Shown: positions 34,332-43,270, counted from the stretch's first letter. The stretch is 49,813 nt of DNA from Pseudomonas citrullilanati (GCF_030580855.1 NZ_JAUQOP010000037.1:1-49813), one strand, 5' to 3'. The notes: generated by a model from the letters alone, not told the origin. Numbers and translations: made by a program.

Positions 34332-35426
34332 ATGACGCCCCTAGAACGATACCAAGCTGATCTGAAACGCCCGGAGTTCTTCCACGACGCCGCCCAGGAA
34401 ACGGCAGTGCGCCATTTGCAGCGCCTGTACGATGACCTGATCGCCGCCTCGAACAACAAGCCGGGCTTGTTGGGCAAGCTGTTCGGCAAAAAGGACCAGG
34501 CGCCGGTCAAGGGCCTGTACTTCTGGGGCGGCGTGGGCCGTGGCAAGACCTACCTGGTGGACACTTTCTTCGAAGCGTTGCCTTTCAAGGAAAAGACCCG
34601 CACGCACTTTCACCGCTTCATGAAGCGCGTGCACGAGGAAATGAAGACCCTGGGCGGCGAGAAGAACCCGCTGACCATCATTGCCAAGCGTTTCGCCCAG
34701 GAGACCCGGGTGATCTGCTTCGATGAGTTCTTCGTGTCCGACATCACCGACGCGATGATCCTCGGCACCTTGATGGAAGAGCTGTTCAAGAACGGTGTGA
34801 CCCTGGTAGCCACCTCGAACATCGTCCCCGATGGCCTGTACAAGGACGGCCTGCAACGCGCGCGCTTCCTGCCGGCCATCGCCTTGATCAAGCAACACAC
34901 CGAGATCGTCAACGTGGACAGCGGCGTCGACTATCGCCTGCGCCACCTCGAGCAAGCCGAGCTGTTCCATTTCCCCCTGGATGCCGCCGCCGAGGAGAGC
35001 CTGCGCAAGAGCTTCCGTGCGCTGACGCCGGAATGCACCCAGGCGATCGAAAACGACGTACTGATCATCGAAAACCGCGAGATCCGCGCCATCCGCACCT
35101 GCGACGACGTCGCCTGGTTCGACTTCCGCGAACTGTGCGACGGCCCGCGCAGCCAGAACGACTACATCGAACTGGGCAAGATCTTCCACGCCGTGCTGCT
35201 CAGCGGCGTCGAGCAGATGAGCGTCACCACCGACGACATCGCCCGTCGCTTCATCAACATGGTCGACGAGTTCTACGACCGCAACGTGAAGCTGATCATC
35301 TCGGCCGAAGTCGAACTCAAGGACCTCTACACCGGCGGTCGCTTGACCTTCGAATTCCAGCGGACCCTGAGTCGTTTGCTGGAGATGCAATCCCACGAAT
35401 TCCTGTCGCGGGCGCATAAGCCGTAG
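34332..35426 (+). CDS. zapE: Cell-division ATPase ZapE (AFG1 family)
   Basis: The 364-residue AAA+ ATPase has Walker A in FWGGVGRGKTYLVD, Walker B in VICFDEFFVSDI and a sensor region VTLVATSNIVPDGLYKDGLQRARFLPAI. It matches ZapE/YhcM, which acts on FtsZ under stress. The ATG at 34332 is used. A TTG four codons upstream is possible. The order trpS-zapE followed by rplM-rpsI-pet is, to my knowledge, the pseudomonad arrangement, here interrupted by a 9-kb block. Confidence 0.92.
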   Translation: MTPLERYQADLKRPEFFHDAAQETAVRHLQRLYDDLIAASNNKPGLLGKLFGKKDQAPVKGLYFWGGVGRGKTYLVDTFFEALPFKEKTRTHFHRFMKRVHEEMKTLGGEKNPLTIIAKRFAQETRVICFDEFFVSDITDAMILGTLMEELFKNGVTLVATSNIVPDGLYKDGLQRARFLPAIALIKQHTEIVNVDSGVDYRLRHLEQAELFHFPLDAAAEESLRKSFRALTPECTQAIENDVLIIENREIRAIRTCDDVAWFDFRELCDGPRSQNDYIELGKIFHAVLLSGVEQMSVTTDDIARRFINMVDEFYDRNVKLIISAEVELKDLYTGGRLTFEFQRTLSRLLEMQSHEFLSRAHKP

Positions 35427-35436
35427 GGGGAAGCAC

Positions 35437-35490
35437 TAGGCTCTGTCTGAACTGTATGGGCGAGTGCGGACACTCTTCAGACAGAGCCTA
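35437..35490. terminator. Hairpin between zapE and the asparaginase-like gene
   Basis: TAGGCTCTGTCTGAA (35437-35451) is the exact inverse of 35476-35490. The right arm includes the stop of the convergent gene. No T run is present, so it may be a terminator stem or an insertion remnant. TAGGCTCTGTC recurs at 42088-42098. Confidence 0.55.
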
Positions 35491-36483
35491 GGCTTCAAAC
35501 CCGGCTGGCTCGTTCAGGTAACGAGCCAGCTGTCCCTGTCGCTGGCATCCAATCAGCAGCCACAAGAGGATCCTGGCTTTGCGCGGGCACATAAAACCGG
35601 CCATTGAAGCGCCCCGACGAAGCAGATCCATCTCGCCCCCCACGAATCCATAGGTGGCGCGAGCGGTGGAGCCGGACCCGCAACGGGTGGCGATGACCAC
35701 CGGGATTCTCCGGGCAATGGCATCAATCGTGTTGGCCCAGGTTTCAGGAAGATGACCTGCCCCGAAGCCGGCGATGACCAACCCGTCGTAACCCAGCCTG
35801 AGAATATTCTCCAGCAGCAATGTGTCGGCGGACAAAGATGCTTGCAGCAAAGCAACCTTTTGTGCCGTTTGTTGGGGCAGGGGCAAGACATTGCGTGGCG
35901 ATGGGGGACGCAAATAGTGAACGGCTTCCTCCAGCACCAAGCCGGCCGGGCCGACGTTTGGAGAAGAAAAGGCCTGCAAGGCCATCGAGTCGGTTTTGCG
36001 AACAGCCTGCGCCGGATGAATCTGCCCGTTCATCACCACTTGAACGCCTCGCCGCCGGCTGGCCTCGGCTACGCCAACCCGGCAGGCGTCCAACAGATTC
36101 CCCGGTCCGTCAGCTCCTGCCTGGGTAGCCGCGCGCATGGCGCCGGTTAGCACCAAGGGTTCGTCGTGGCTCCATAGAAAATCGAAAAATGCAGCTGTTT
36201 CCTCCAGGTTGTCCGTGCCTTGGGTGATGACGACGCCTGCGGCACCCTGCTCGATCTCATAATTGGCCCAGCAGAGAACGCTCAATAAAAACTCGAAATC
36301 CAGGGAGGCGCTGGGCAGCAGGCCGAGTGTTTCGACGGTGGCATTGGCCAGCGTTCTCAACTCCGGAACCGAAGCCAGCAGGGTTGCGCCATTGACGGTC
36401 GGGATTATTCCGCCTCCCGGGGTCCGGGCCTGCATGCTCACGGTACCTCCGAGTGACGCGATGCTCAGTTTGGGTAGGGCCAT
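35488..36483 (-). CDS. Asparaginase-family amidohydrolase
   Basis: The 331-residue protein matches type-II-like L-asparaginase/glutaminase: the nucleophile Thr14 in SLGGTVSM, the Thr90-Asp91 pair in VITQGTDNLEETA and Lys163 in VRKTDSMALQAFSS. No signal peptide is visible, so it is probably cytoplasmic. The ATG at 36483 follows GAGGT. It is the last gene of a minus-strand set with a membrane protein, a nitrilase-like amidase and an amino-acid oxidase, so the real substrate may be a side-chain amide made or imported by that set rather than asparagine. Confidence 0.85.
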   Translation of the reverse strand: MALPKLSIASLGGTVSMQARTPGGGIIPTVNGATLLASVPELRTLANATVETLGLLPSASLDFEFLLSVLCWANYEIEQGAAGVVITQGTDNLEETAAFFDFLWSHDEPLVLTGAMRAATQAGADGPGNLLDACRVGVAEASRRRGVQVVMNGQIHPAQAVRKTDSMALQAFSSPNVGPAGLVLEEAVHYLRPPSPRNVLPLPQQTAQKVALLQASLSADTLLLENILRLGYDGLVIAGFGAGHLPETWANTIDAIARRIPVVIATRCGSGSTARATYGFVGGEMDLLRRGASMAGFMCPRKARILLWLLIGCQRQGQLARYLNEPAGFEA

Positions 36484-36558
36484 GCAATACCTCGCTTGCT
36501 GATGTAAAGGAATGGCTGTATCCGCCGCAGGGCTGCAGTACAGCCGTGGAGTGAATGG

Positions 36559-37770
36559 TCAACGGGCTATCAGGAGTCCGATGAACGGAATGATGAGCAA
36601 GGTGCTGATCGCCATGGACAGGACGTTGGCGATGAAGGCGTGCATGTCGGCGGGCAGCCTTTGGGCAATCGCGCACGCCAACGGCGGCGCTATCAACGCC
36701 CCCAGCAAAGCGCTTGATCCCATCACCAGCCAGCTGCCCCCGTAGGTCAGGACCGCCGCTGGCACGACGGACACCAGTGGAATGTAGGTGGGATACCATC
36801 CGCGCGACATCCACTGTCGACGCCAGATCATGATACCCAGTGCCGAGGCCAGTGCTTGGGCACCGATCAGTTGCGGCAGCAGGCCCGAGCCATAGGCCGG
36901 GCTCAGTGGGTTCAGGGTGTAGGCCAGCAGCACGCCTGCTATCAGGCCCAGGCTCGCCCATTCGTTGCCGAAGAAAGGGGCTTCCGAAAAGTCTGCCAGC
37001 ACCCGACGCAATCCCCAGGCGACACCGTAATCCTGCTTATTGGCGCTGACGGGGGCAGGTGGTGTGTCGGAGGGCGTGCCGCCGCCAGGTGATTTCATCA
37101 GGTTCGGTAGATGGCGACAGAGCAGGAATGCGCCGACACTGGCGATCGCCATGCCGGTGACATTGCCGATCACGACCGGCAATCCAAGGGGATTGCAGAC
37201 GTAATTGACCATCAATAGACACGCCGGGGTTACGAGCAGCGCGCCCATGATTGCGCCATTGATCGTCACTTTCCAACCGCCGCCAAACATCAGCACCATC
37301 GCCGCCGGCAATGAAACGAACGCCGCGAAGGTGGGTTGCCAAGCCGTGGTTGTCACTGTCCAGCCCCATATCAGATTGCTCAGCAAGAGTCCCATCAGCG
37401 AGCTGGTGATGAGCCAGGGCCACAGCCCGCTGCCGTAGCTGATGGGAAAACCTTGCCAAGCCTTGGCCAGGCGATTGGCCCGATATGCCAGGTAGGCACC
37501 GGCGAGCAGGCCGATGGACGCGAATTCATGCTTGTAGAAGGCAACCTCGCTGATATCTCCCAGCACCCAGCGTAACCAGGCCCCCGGCTGCGGCAGGCTC
37601 GCTACCAGGTGGCTGTAGTCCGGCCAATGGGCGCTCCAGTGAGTGTGGTTCAGGAAAGAAAGCCAGATGACCAGCGCTGTCGCGCCGAGCAGCAGCACAA
37701 TGATCGCGATATCTTGCGGTGATCGGGTGGCAGGCTGGTGTTGCGGGAGTTTTTCGCTTGTGGTTTGCAT
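36559..37770 (-). CDS. Unrecognised inner-membrane protein with tandem internal duplication
   Basis: The 403-residue protein has about ten hydrophobic segments. Two ~150-residue halves are clearly related: WLRWVLGDISEVAFYKHEFA (65-84) against GLRRVLADFSEAPFFGNEWA (253-272), SYGSGLWPWLI against AYGSGLLPQLI, and FGGGWKVTINGAIMGALL against YGGSWLVMGSSALLGALI. A polar loop (about 222-250) links the halves. I cannot name the family. The duplication and position suggest a transporter for the flanking oxidase and amidase pathway. The ATG at 37770 follows GGGAGCCTGCCCA. The frame continues to 37866 but overlaps the amidase gene. Confidence 0.75.
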   Translation of the reverse strand: MQTTSEKLPQHQPATRSPQDIAIIVLLLGATALVIWLSFLNHTHWSAHWPDYSHLVASLPQPGAWLRWVLGDISEVAFYKHEFASIGLLAGAYLAYRANRLAKAWQGFPISYGSGLWPWLITSSLMGLLLSNLIWGWTVTTTAWQPTFAAFVSLPAAMVLMFGGGWKVTINGAIMGALLVTPACLLMVNYVCNPLGLPVVIGNVTGMAIASVGAFLLCRHLPNLMKSPGGGTPSDTPPAPVSANKQDYGVAWGLRRVLADFSEAPFFGNEWASLGLIAGVLLAYTLNPLSPAYGSGLLPQLIGAQALASALGIMIWRRQWMSRGWYPTYIPLVSVVPAAVLTYGGSWLVMGSSALLGALIAPPLACAIAQRLPADMHAFIANVLSMAISTLLIIPFIGLLIAR

Positions 37771-37786
37771 TGGGCAGGCTCCCTCA

Positions 37787-38674
37787 TCAACGTGGCAGAC
37801 AAGGGTGCTGGGTGTAGCCCAGCATCTGATCATAGAGATCGGCGCGACGATCGCGGTGCAGATCATTCAAGTTGTTCCAGATCGCCGCGCTACGGGAACT
37901 GGTCAGGTCGATATCGGCGAAAAGGATTTCTTGTCGGTCGGCGGATGCCACCCTGCCGATTGGCCAGCCGTTGGTGCCCGCAATCAATGAACACCCCAGG
38001 TAACGTGCACCTCGCTCTTCACCTATGCGACTGGCGGCCGCAATGAATACGTTGTTCACATGTGCTGCCGTCATCGTGAGGTATGACGCCATGCACTTGC
38101 CTGCTTCGTCGAACAAGGGCGGTGGCGTCCAGACCCAGTTGTTCAGGCTGCAGATGATGTCGGCGCCTTGCTGGCTGAGAATCCGCGGTACTTCCGGAAA
38201 CCAGATGTCCCAGCAGATCAGCAACCCTATCCGCCCTATAGGGGTATCGAATACCGGGAAGCCCAGGTCCCCTGGCGTGAACCAGAGTTTCTCGAGATTC
38301 CATAAATGGGCTTTTCGATACTTGCCGATGAAACCGTCTGGCCCCACCAGGACGCCGGTATTGAAAAGGCGCATGCCCTCACGTTCCGTCAGGCCAGCCA
38401 CCAGATAGATCTGGTGCAGGCGGGCGAAGTCGACCCAGGCCTGTGTACTGGGCCCATCGGGCACTGGCTCGGAATGTTCGAACGCATCCTGGCGGCTGTT
38501 AAAAAAATAGCCGGTGTTCGATAACTCGGGCAGGACGATGAGATTCGCGCCACCCTGCACGGCCTCCAAGGCCAGCTCAAGGCTGCGGCGCAGGTTTTCT
38601 TCACGATGCCCTACGCCGACTTGCGGATCGAATTGCACGACGGCCACACGAACGGGACTGGTTGGCTCGCTCAT
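37787..38674 (-). CDS. Nitrilase-superfamily carbon-nitrogen hydrolase (amidase)
   Basis: The 295-residue enzyme has the catalytic triad of the superfamily: Glu50 (LPELSNTGY), Lys121 (KYRKAHLW) and Cys154 (LLICWDIWFPE). FNTGVLVGPDG is also typical. The sequence fits aliphatic amidase or carbamoylase branches rather than true nitrilases. AGAGGT precedes the ATG. The membrane-protein gene starts 16 bp downstream, and the flavoenzyme gene lies 180 bp upstream on the same strand. It may hydrolyse the amide produced by that flavoenzyme, as DavA does after DavB. This is inference. Confidence 0.86.
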   Translation of the reverse strand: MSEPTSPVRVAVVQFDPQVGVGHREENLRRSLELALEAVQGGANLIVLPELSNTGYFFNSRQDAFEHSEPVPDGPSTQAWVDFARLHQIYLVAGLTEREGMRLFNTGVLVGPDGFIGKYRKAHLWNLEKLWFTPGDLGFPVFDTPIGRIGLLICWDIWFPEVPRILSQQGADIICSLNNWVWTPPPLFDEAGKCMASYLTMTAAHVNNVFIAAASRIGEERGARYLGCSLIAGTNGWPIGRVASADRQEILFADIDLTSSRSAAIWNNLNDLHRDRRADLYDQMLGYTQHPCLPR

Positions 38675-38854
38675 TTTGTTACCTCTTCTTATTGTTATTC
38701 ACGCTGTTTAACGGCGTGTTCATAAGAGGTGAAACGCAGGCGGCAGTAAGTCAGGCGTTTCTGTTTGACCTGTAGGCAGTCTCCCAAGATGGCTGGTTAG
38801 GACGGTCGATCAGAAGCCGGTGCACACTGTGCACGGCTTCAGGAGCCCGGAAGG

Positions 38855-40801
38855 TCAACTGCCGGTTTTATAGTGGGGGTAATCGCTCATGGAGAAACCG
38901 CCGTTGAAAATCGCGTCGGTTTTGTTGCAGATGTGGATGGCGGCGTCGACGGCGCCTCGAAAACATGGCTCAGTCCAACCGGCATCCACGGAAAATGACT
39001 CGCCAGATAGATACAGCCCCGAATGTTGGCCGTATTCCCTGTTGTACTTCATCAGGCTCACGGCCTCGTAATAGGTGCCAGGACGGTACAGCTTGGCGCA
39101 ACCCAGCGCATTTTCATCGGTTATCCAGCGCTGGACCACCGCTTGGTCGAGGCCTATATAAGGCGAGATTCGTTGTTGGATATTGGTGCACTTCATCAGT
39201 ATCCGATCCAGTTCCCTGGCGCATTTACGCACCAGTTCCCTGTCGGTGAATGAGGCGAGTTTCGTCGCATCATCCTCCCAGGTGTAACTCAAGAGGATGC
39301 AGTCATAGCTGTAGTTTTCGTTGTAGCGGTAGGTATAGACGTCGTGAATGAAACTGTCGGTGACGATGGCCTGGGGAATTTTGTGGTTCTTTGAAAGAAA
39401 TGATTTTTTTAACGGAGCGAAGACCTTGCAACTGGTTTCCCAGTGCGCCGTCTTGTACGCCTTGATTATTTCGAAGGGCAGCATCTGCACGGTGAAATCC
39501 TCAAGCTCCAGGCGCGTTTCGATCAGCCAGGAGGGAAGGGTCATGATGACTGAGTCGAAATCCTCGAAGCGCTGTTGGATGTGCTCGGGCTGGCTATGAT
39601 TCCGGTTGAAATGAACGCGTATCTTTTGGTTGGTAAGTTTTTTCAGCTTGGTGACGGACGAATCCAGTAACAAGCCATCCTTTCTCGCCAAGCAGTGTTC
39701 GTAGAAGGACTTGTCGGTTTCAGCGCTGTTCATGAACAACAGACACTCGCTCAAGGCCGCGAGCCCGATGTACCTGGGAGAATCAAAAGCCAACCCCAAC
39801 GAGTCCTGGACTGCCTCCTCATGCAGGTAGGGAGAGCTCAGGGGATTGCCATTGGGATCCACTCGTCCATGAATCAATTGCAAGTGGCTGCTGAATCCAA
39901 AAATGGCCGTCCGCAGGGGATAAAGGGAGCATATGTCGTAGAAGGCTCCCCAACTGCCATCACCTATTCCGATCGCGTAGAAGATGGCTGACTCCTGCGC
40001 GGACATCCCCATCCCGCCGAAGTCGCCTGGCGTGTGCTTGTCCCAGTTTTCCAGTGCCGGCATGCTCACCAGATCACGAAAGGACACGCTTTCGTACTTT
40101 GCGACAATGGCAGCCCATAGGGTTTCCCATTCGTCACTGCCATAGACCTTCGCGACCTGCCGTGTCATTCGGTCGGCAAAAGCCGTCCATTTGGCGAAGA
40201 CCCCTTGCAGGTCCTTTCCGGGTGGCGGGGTCTGGCCGTCTTCATTCTTCCAGATCTGCATGTGCGGCGCGTCATCGGCGCCGAGGCTGCCTTCGCGCAG
40301 GTAGATACCTGTCGAGCGAACCGCCTGGCTTCCCGGGTTGGCAAAATCCGAAACCGATAAGTCAAAAGCCTTGGCGTAATAGGCCATCAGCGATCGCCCC
40401 TCCAATACAGGTTCGTCTACCCGGTTGAAGAAGGGCATGCGCATCGCGCCCATCTCGAAGGGCGTGTGGCTTGCGCTGGAATGCTTGCTGCCGGGCACAG
40501 TGAGATGCCTTCCGCCAATGCGCCTGGATTGCTCGATCAGCGTTATCCGGGTGAACCCGCAGCGGTAAAGTTCTCTGGCCGCGGTCAGGCCAGTGATGCC
40601 TGCGCCGATGATGCAAATTCTATGATGTGGTTGGGTCGCCCTGGCGATGCCGTCCTTCTGTTCGACCAGCGAGCGATAGTCGAAGCACAGGTCGGGTGGA
40701 TTGGGGAAGCGGGCAGCCCATTTGCTTCCTGTCGAGCGCTTGGTCCGCTTGAACTCTTTGAACACAGAGGAGGGGTAGTTATAGCTTGAGCCAATGGTCA
40801 T
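38855..40801 (-). CDS. Flavin amino-acid oxidase/2-monooxygenase (IaaM- or L-amino-acid-oxidase-like)
   Basis: The 648-residue FAD protein has a dinucleotide-binding start IIGAGITGLTAARELY (64-79), Glu90, RIGGRH (94-99), FEMGAMRMP (115-123; tryptophan monooxygenase has EMGAMRFP) and LLSYTWEDDATKLASF. The C-terminal FAD segment is GLYLSGESFSVDAGWTEPCFRGAVDAA. These match the family of tryptophan 2-monooxygenase (IaaM), lysine 2-monooxygenase (DavB) and phenylalanine oxidase, which convert an amino acid to a keto acid or, with decarboxylation, to an amide. It is about 90 residues longer than IaaM and has no signal peptide. AGGGAAG precedes the ATG. It looks less GC-rich than its neighbours, suggesting transfer. 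The substrate is unknown. Confidence 0.82.
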   Translation of the reverse strand: MTIGSSYNYPSSVFKEFKRTKRSTGSKWAARFPNPPDLCFDYRSLVEQKDGIARATQPHHRICIIGAGITGLTAARELYRCGFTRITLIEQSRRIGGRHLTVPGSKHSSASHTPFEMGAMRMPFFNRVDEPVLEGRSLMAYYAKAFDLSVSDFANPGSQAVRSTGIYLREGSLGADDAPHMQIWKNEDGQTPPPGKDLQGVFAKWTAFADRMTRQVAKVYGSDEWETLWAAIVAKYESVSFRDLVSMPALENWDKHTPGDFGGMGMSAQESAIFYAIGIGDGSWGAFYDICSLYPLRTAIFGFSSHLQLIHGRVDPNGNPLSSPYLHEEAVQDSLGLAFDSPRYIGLAALSECLLFMNSAETDKSFYEHCLARKDGLLLDSSVTKLKKLTNQKIRVHFNRNHSQPEHIQQRFEDFDSVIMTLPSWLIETRLELEDFTVQMLPFEIIKAYKTAHWETSCKVFAPLKKSFLSKNHKIPQAIVTDSFIHDVYTYRYNENYSYDCILLSYTWEDDATKLASFTDRELVRKCARELDRILMKCTNIQQRISPYIGLDQAVVQRWITDENALGCAKLYRPGTYYEAVSLMKYNREYGQHSGLYLSGESFSVDAGWTEPCFRGAVDAAIHICNKTDAIFNGGFSMSDYPHYKTGS

Positions 40802-40938
40802 TGATGATCTTCCCTGAGACTGATTTCAGGGCAAGATATTGAAGTGCTGAGGCAAGGATGTATGCGAGCGGAATCCAACCGTGAGTTCGCTATATTCCGT
40901 TTTTTATGTAGGAATCAGGGATCGGCCCCTCCACCGGG

Positions 40939-40978
40939 CATCACATGTGGGCGCGAGCAGGCTCACTCCCACATGGAA
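40939..40978. repeat. Single REP element
   Basis: A degenerate GTGGGCGCGAGCAGGCTCAC palindrome flanked by CACATG/CATGG lies between the oxidase and GlxA-type genes. Confidence 0.75.
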
Positions 40979-40992
40979 AGGCGCCTGCCGCT

Positions 40993-41988
40993 TCACGCCG
41001 CCTGCTGGAACTGCTGCCGATACTGGTTCGGCGACAGGTCGGTGTGTTGCCGGAACAGCCGGGCGAAAAAGCTCGCGTCGTCGTAGCCGACTTCGTAGCT
41101 GATGGTCTTGATGCTTTTGCGGCTGCCCGACAGCAGGCCCTTGGCGGTTTCGATGCGCAGCCGTTGCAGGTAGTGCAGGGGCTTGTCGCCGGTGGCGGTC
41201 TGGAAGCGGCGCATGAAGTTGCGGATGCTCATGCCATGTTCGCGGGCGACGTCCTCGAAGCGGAATTTGTCGGCGAAGTGTTCTTCGAGCCAGTGCTGGA
41301 TCTGCAGGATGATCACGTCCTGGTGCAGCTTCTGTCCGCCGAAACCGATGCGCCCGGGGGAATAGCTGCGCTGCACTTCGTACAGGATGTCCCGTGCCAC
41401 GGCCTGGGCCACGTTGGCGCCGCAGAAGCGTTCGATGAGATAGATGTACAGGTCGCAGGCCGAGGTCGTGCCGCCGGCGCAGAACAGGTTGTCGGCGTCG
41501 GTCAGGTGCTTGTCCTGGTTGAGATGGACCTGGGGGAAGCGCTCCTTGAAGGCATTGAAGAAGCGCCAGTAGGTGGTCGCCTCCTTGCCGTCGAGCAGCC
41601 CGGCCTCGGCCAGCCAGAACACCCCGGTGGCTTCGCCGCAGAGCACGGCGCCGCGAGCGTGCTGCTCACGCAGCCAGGGCAGGATCTGGGGATAGCGCTG
41701 GCACAACGCCTCGAAATCATCCCAGAAGGCCGGAAGGATGATGACGTCGGTGTCCTCCAGGCCGCCGTCCACCGGCATGATTACATCGCTGAAGCTGTTG
41801 ACCGGCTTGCCATCCGGGCTGACCAGGCGGATTTCGAACGCCGGTGTCAGGCCCAGGCCCAGCTGTTTGCCGTAGCGCAGGCTGGCCAGGTAGAAGAAAT
41901 CCTTGGCTTGCATGAGGGTGAAGGCGAAGACCCGGTCGATTGCCAGGATGCTGACGCGCCGCAAGGGCGTGGAGACGTGCATGGACAT
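40993..41988 (-). CDS. GlxA-type AraC regulator with DJ-1/PfpI-like domain
   Basis: The 331-residue protein has an N-terminal DJ-1/PfpI-like sensing domain (about 10-190, with GAVLCGEATGVFWLAEAGLLDG at the nucleophile-elbow position). A C-terminal AraC double HTH (about 225-328) includes FEDVAREHGMSIRNFMRRFQTATGDKPLHYLQRLRIE and ISYEVGYDDASFFARLFRQHTDLSPNQYR. Relatives control catabolism of quaternary amines and amino acids. It may control the upstream acyl-CoA dehydrogenase (divergent, 145 bp away) or the adjacent oxidase cluster. Confidence 0.86.
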   Translation of the reverse strand: MSMHVSTPLRRVSILAIDRVFAFTLMQAKDFFYLASLRYGKQLGLGLTPAFEIRLVSPDGKPVNSFSDVIMPVDGGLEDTDVIILPAFWDDFEALCQRYPQILPWLREQHARGAVLCGEATGVFWLAEAGLLDGKEATTYWRFFNAFKERFPQVHLNQDKHLTDADNLFCAGGTTSACDLYIYLIERFCGANVAQAVARDILYEVQRSYSPGRIGFGGQKLHQDVIILQIQHWLEEHFADKFRFEDVAREHGMSIRNFMRRFQTATGDKPLHYLQRLRIETAKGLLSGSRKSIKTISYEVGYDDASFFARLFRQHTDLSPNQYRQQFQQAA

Positions 41989-42133
41989 AATTCATCTTTA
42001 TTTTTATAGGGGAAAGTGGTCACCAAACGGCTGGATCGTCTTATTTTTTGTCGGATGTGTCCAGTGTCCTGTCATTCCTCGCAGGCTTAGGCTCTGTCGG
42101 ATAACCACGTCGAACAATAACCAAAGGTGCGCC

Positions 42134-43270
42134 ATGATCCCCAGAACCCTGTTCAGCCCCGAGCACGAATTGTTTCGTGACAGCGTACGAACCTTCCTCG
42201 AAAAAGAAGCCGTGCCCTATCACAGCCAATGGGAAAAACAGGGGCACGTGGATCGCCAGCTCTGGAACAAGGCAGGGGAGGCGGGCATGTTGTGCTCCCA
42301 TCTCCCCGAGGCGTATGGCGGTCTGGAGGCCGACTTCCTCTACAGCACGGTGGTCATCGAGGAGATCGGCCGCCTGGGCCTGACCGGGATCGGCTTCTCG
42401 CTGCATTCCGACATCGTCGCGCCCTACATCCTGCATTACGGCAGCGAAGCGCTGAAGCTCAAGTACCTGCCCAAGCTGGTGTCCGGCGAGATGGTCACGG
42501 CCATTGCCATGACCGAGCCGGGTGCCGGTTCCGACCTGCAAGGCGTGAAGACCACGGCGGTGCTGGAGGGCGATGAATACGTCATCAATGGCTCGAAGAC
42601 CTTCATCACCAATGGCTTCCTGGCGGACCTGGTGATCGTCGTCGCCAAGACCGACCCGAAGGCGGGCGCGAAGGGCACCAGCCTGTTCCTGGTGGAGGCG
42701 GGTACGCCGGGTTTCGAGAAGGGCAAGCGCCTGGAAAAGGTCGGCATGAAGGCCCAGGACACGTCGGAGTTGTTCTTCCAGGATGTCCGCGTGCCGAAGG
42801 AAAACCTGCTCGGGCAAGCCGGGATGGGTTTCGCCTACCTGATGCAGGAGTTGCCCCAGGAGCGCCTGACCGTCGCCATCGGTGGCCTGGCCTCGGCCGA
42901 GGCGGCGCTGCAGTGGACCCTCGACTACACCCGCGACCGCAAGGCGTTCGGCAAATCCATCGCGGACTTCCAGAACACCCGCTTCAAGCTGGCGGAAATG
43001 GCCACCGAGATCCAGATCGGCCGGGTCTTCGTCGACCGTTGCCTGGAATTGCACCTGCAGGGCAAGCTCGACGTGCCGACGGCGGCGATGGCCAAGTACT
43101 GGGGCACCGACCTGCAATGCAAGGTGCTCGACGAATGCGTGCAGTTGCATGGCGGCTACGGGTTCATGTGGGAATACCCGATTGCCCGGGCGTGGGCGGA
43201 TGCGCGGGTGCAGCGGATCTATGCCGGGACCAACGAGATCATGAAGGAGATCGTTGCGCGGTCGCTTTGA
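42134..43270 (+). CDS. Acyl-CoA dehydrogenase, long-chain/isovaleryl-like active site
   Basis: The 378-residue flavoenzyme has TAIAMTEPGAGSDLQGVKT, GSKTFITNGFLADLVIVVAKT, DYTRDRKAFGKSIADFQ, LHGGYGFMWEYPIARAWADAR and the end YAGTNEIMKEIVARSL. The residue before GTNEI is Ala, not the Glu that serves as base in short/medium-chain enzymes. The base is then likely Glu243 in ELPQERLTVA, as in long-chain acyl-CoA dehydrogenase. The ATG at 42134 follows AAGGTGCGCC. The longer frame overlaps the divergent regulator. Confidence 0.88.
   Translation: MIPRTLFSPEHELFRDSVRTFLEKEAVPYHSQWEKQGHVDRQLWNKAGEAGMLCSHLPEAYGGLEADFLYSTVVIEEIGRLGLTGIGFSLHSDIVAPYILHYGSEALKLKYLPKLVSGEMVTAIAMTEPGAGSDLQGVKTTAVLEGDEYVINGSKTFITNGFLADLVIVVAKTDPKAGAKGTSLFLVEAGTPGFEKGKRLEKVGMKAQDTSELFFQDVRVPKENLLGQAGMGFAYLMQELPQERLTVAIGGLASAEAALQWTLDYTRDRKAFGKSIADFQNTRFKLAEMATEIQIGRVFVDRCLELHLQGKLDVPTAAMAKYWGTDLQCKVLDECVQLHGGYGFMWEYPIARAWADARVQRIYAGTNEIMKEIVARSL

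Noticed and set aside
35437..35490. Remnant insertion sequence at the zapE/asparaginase boundary
   Set aside because: The TAGGCTCTGTC arms resemble insertion ends only loosely and no transposase piece is present; kept as a hairpin with the repeat noted.
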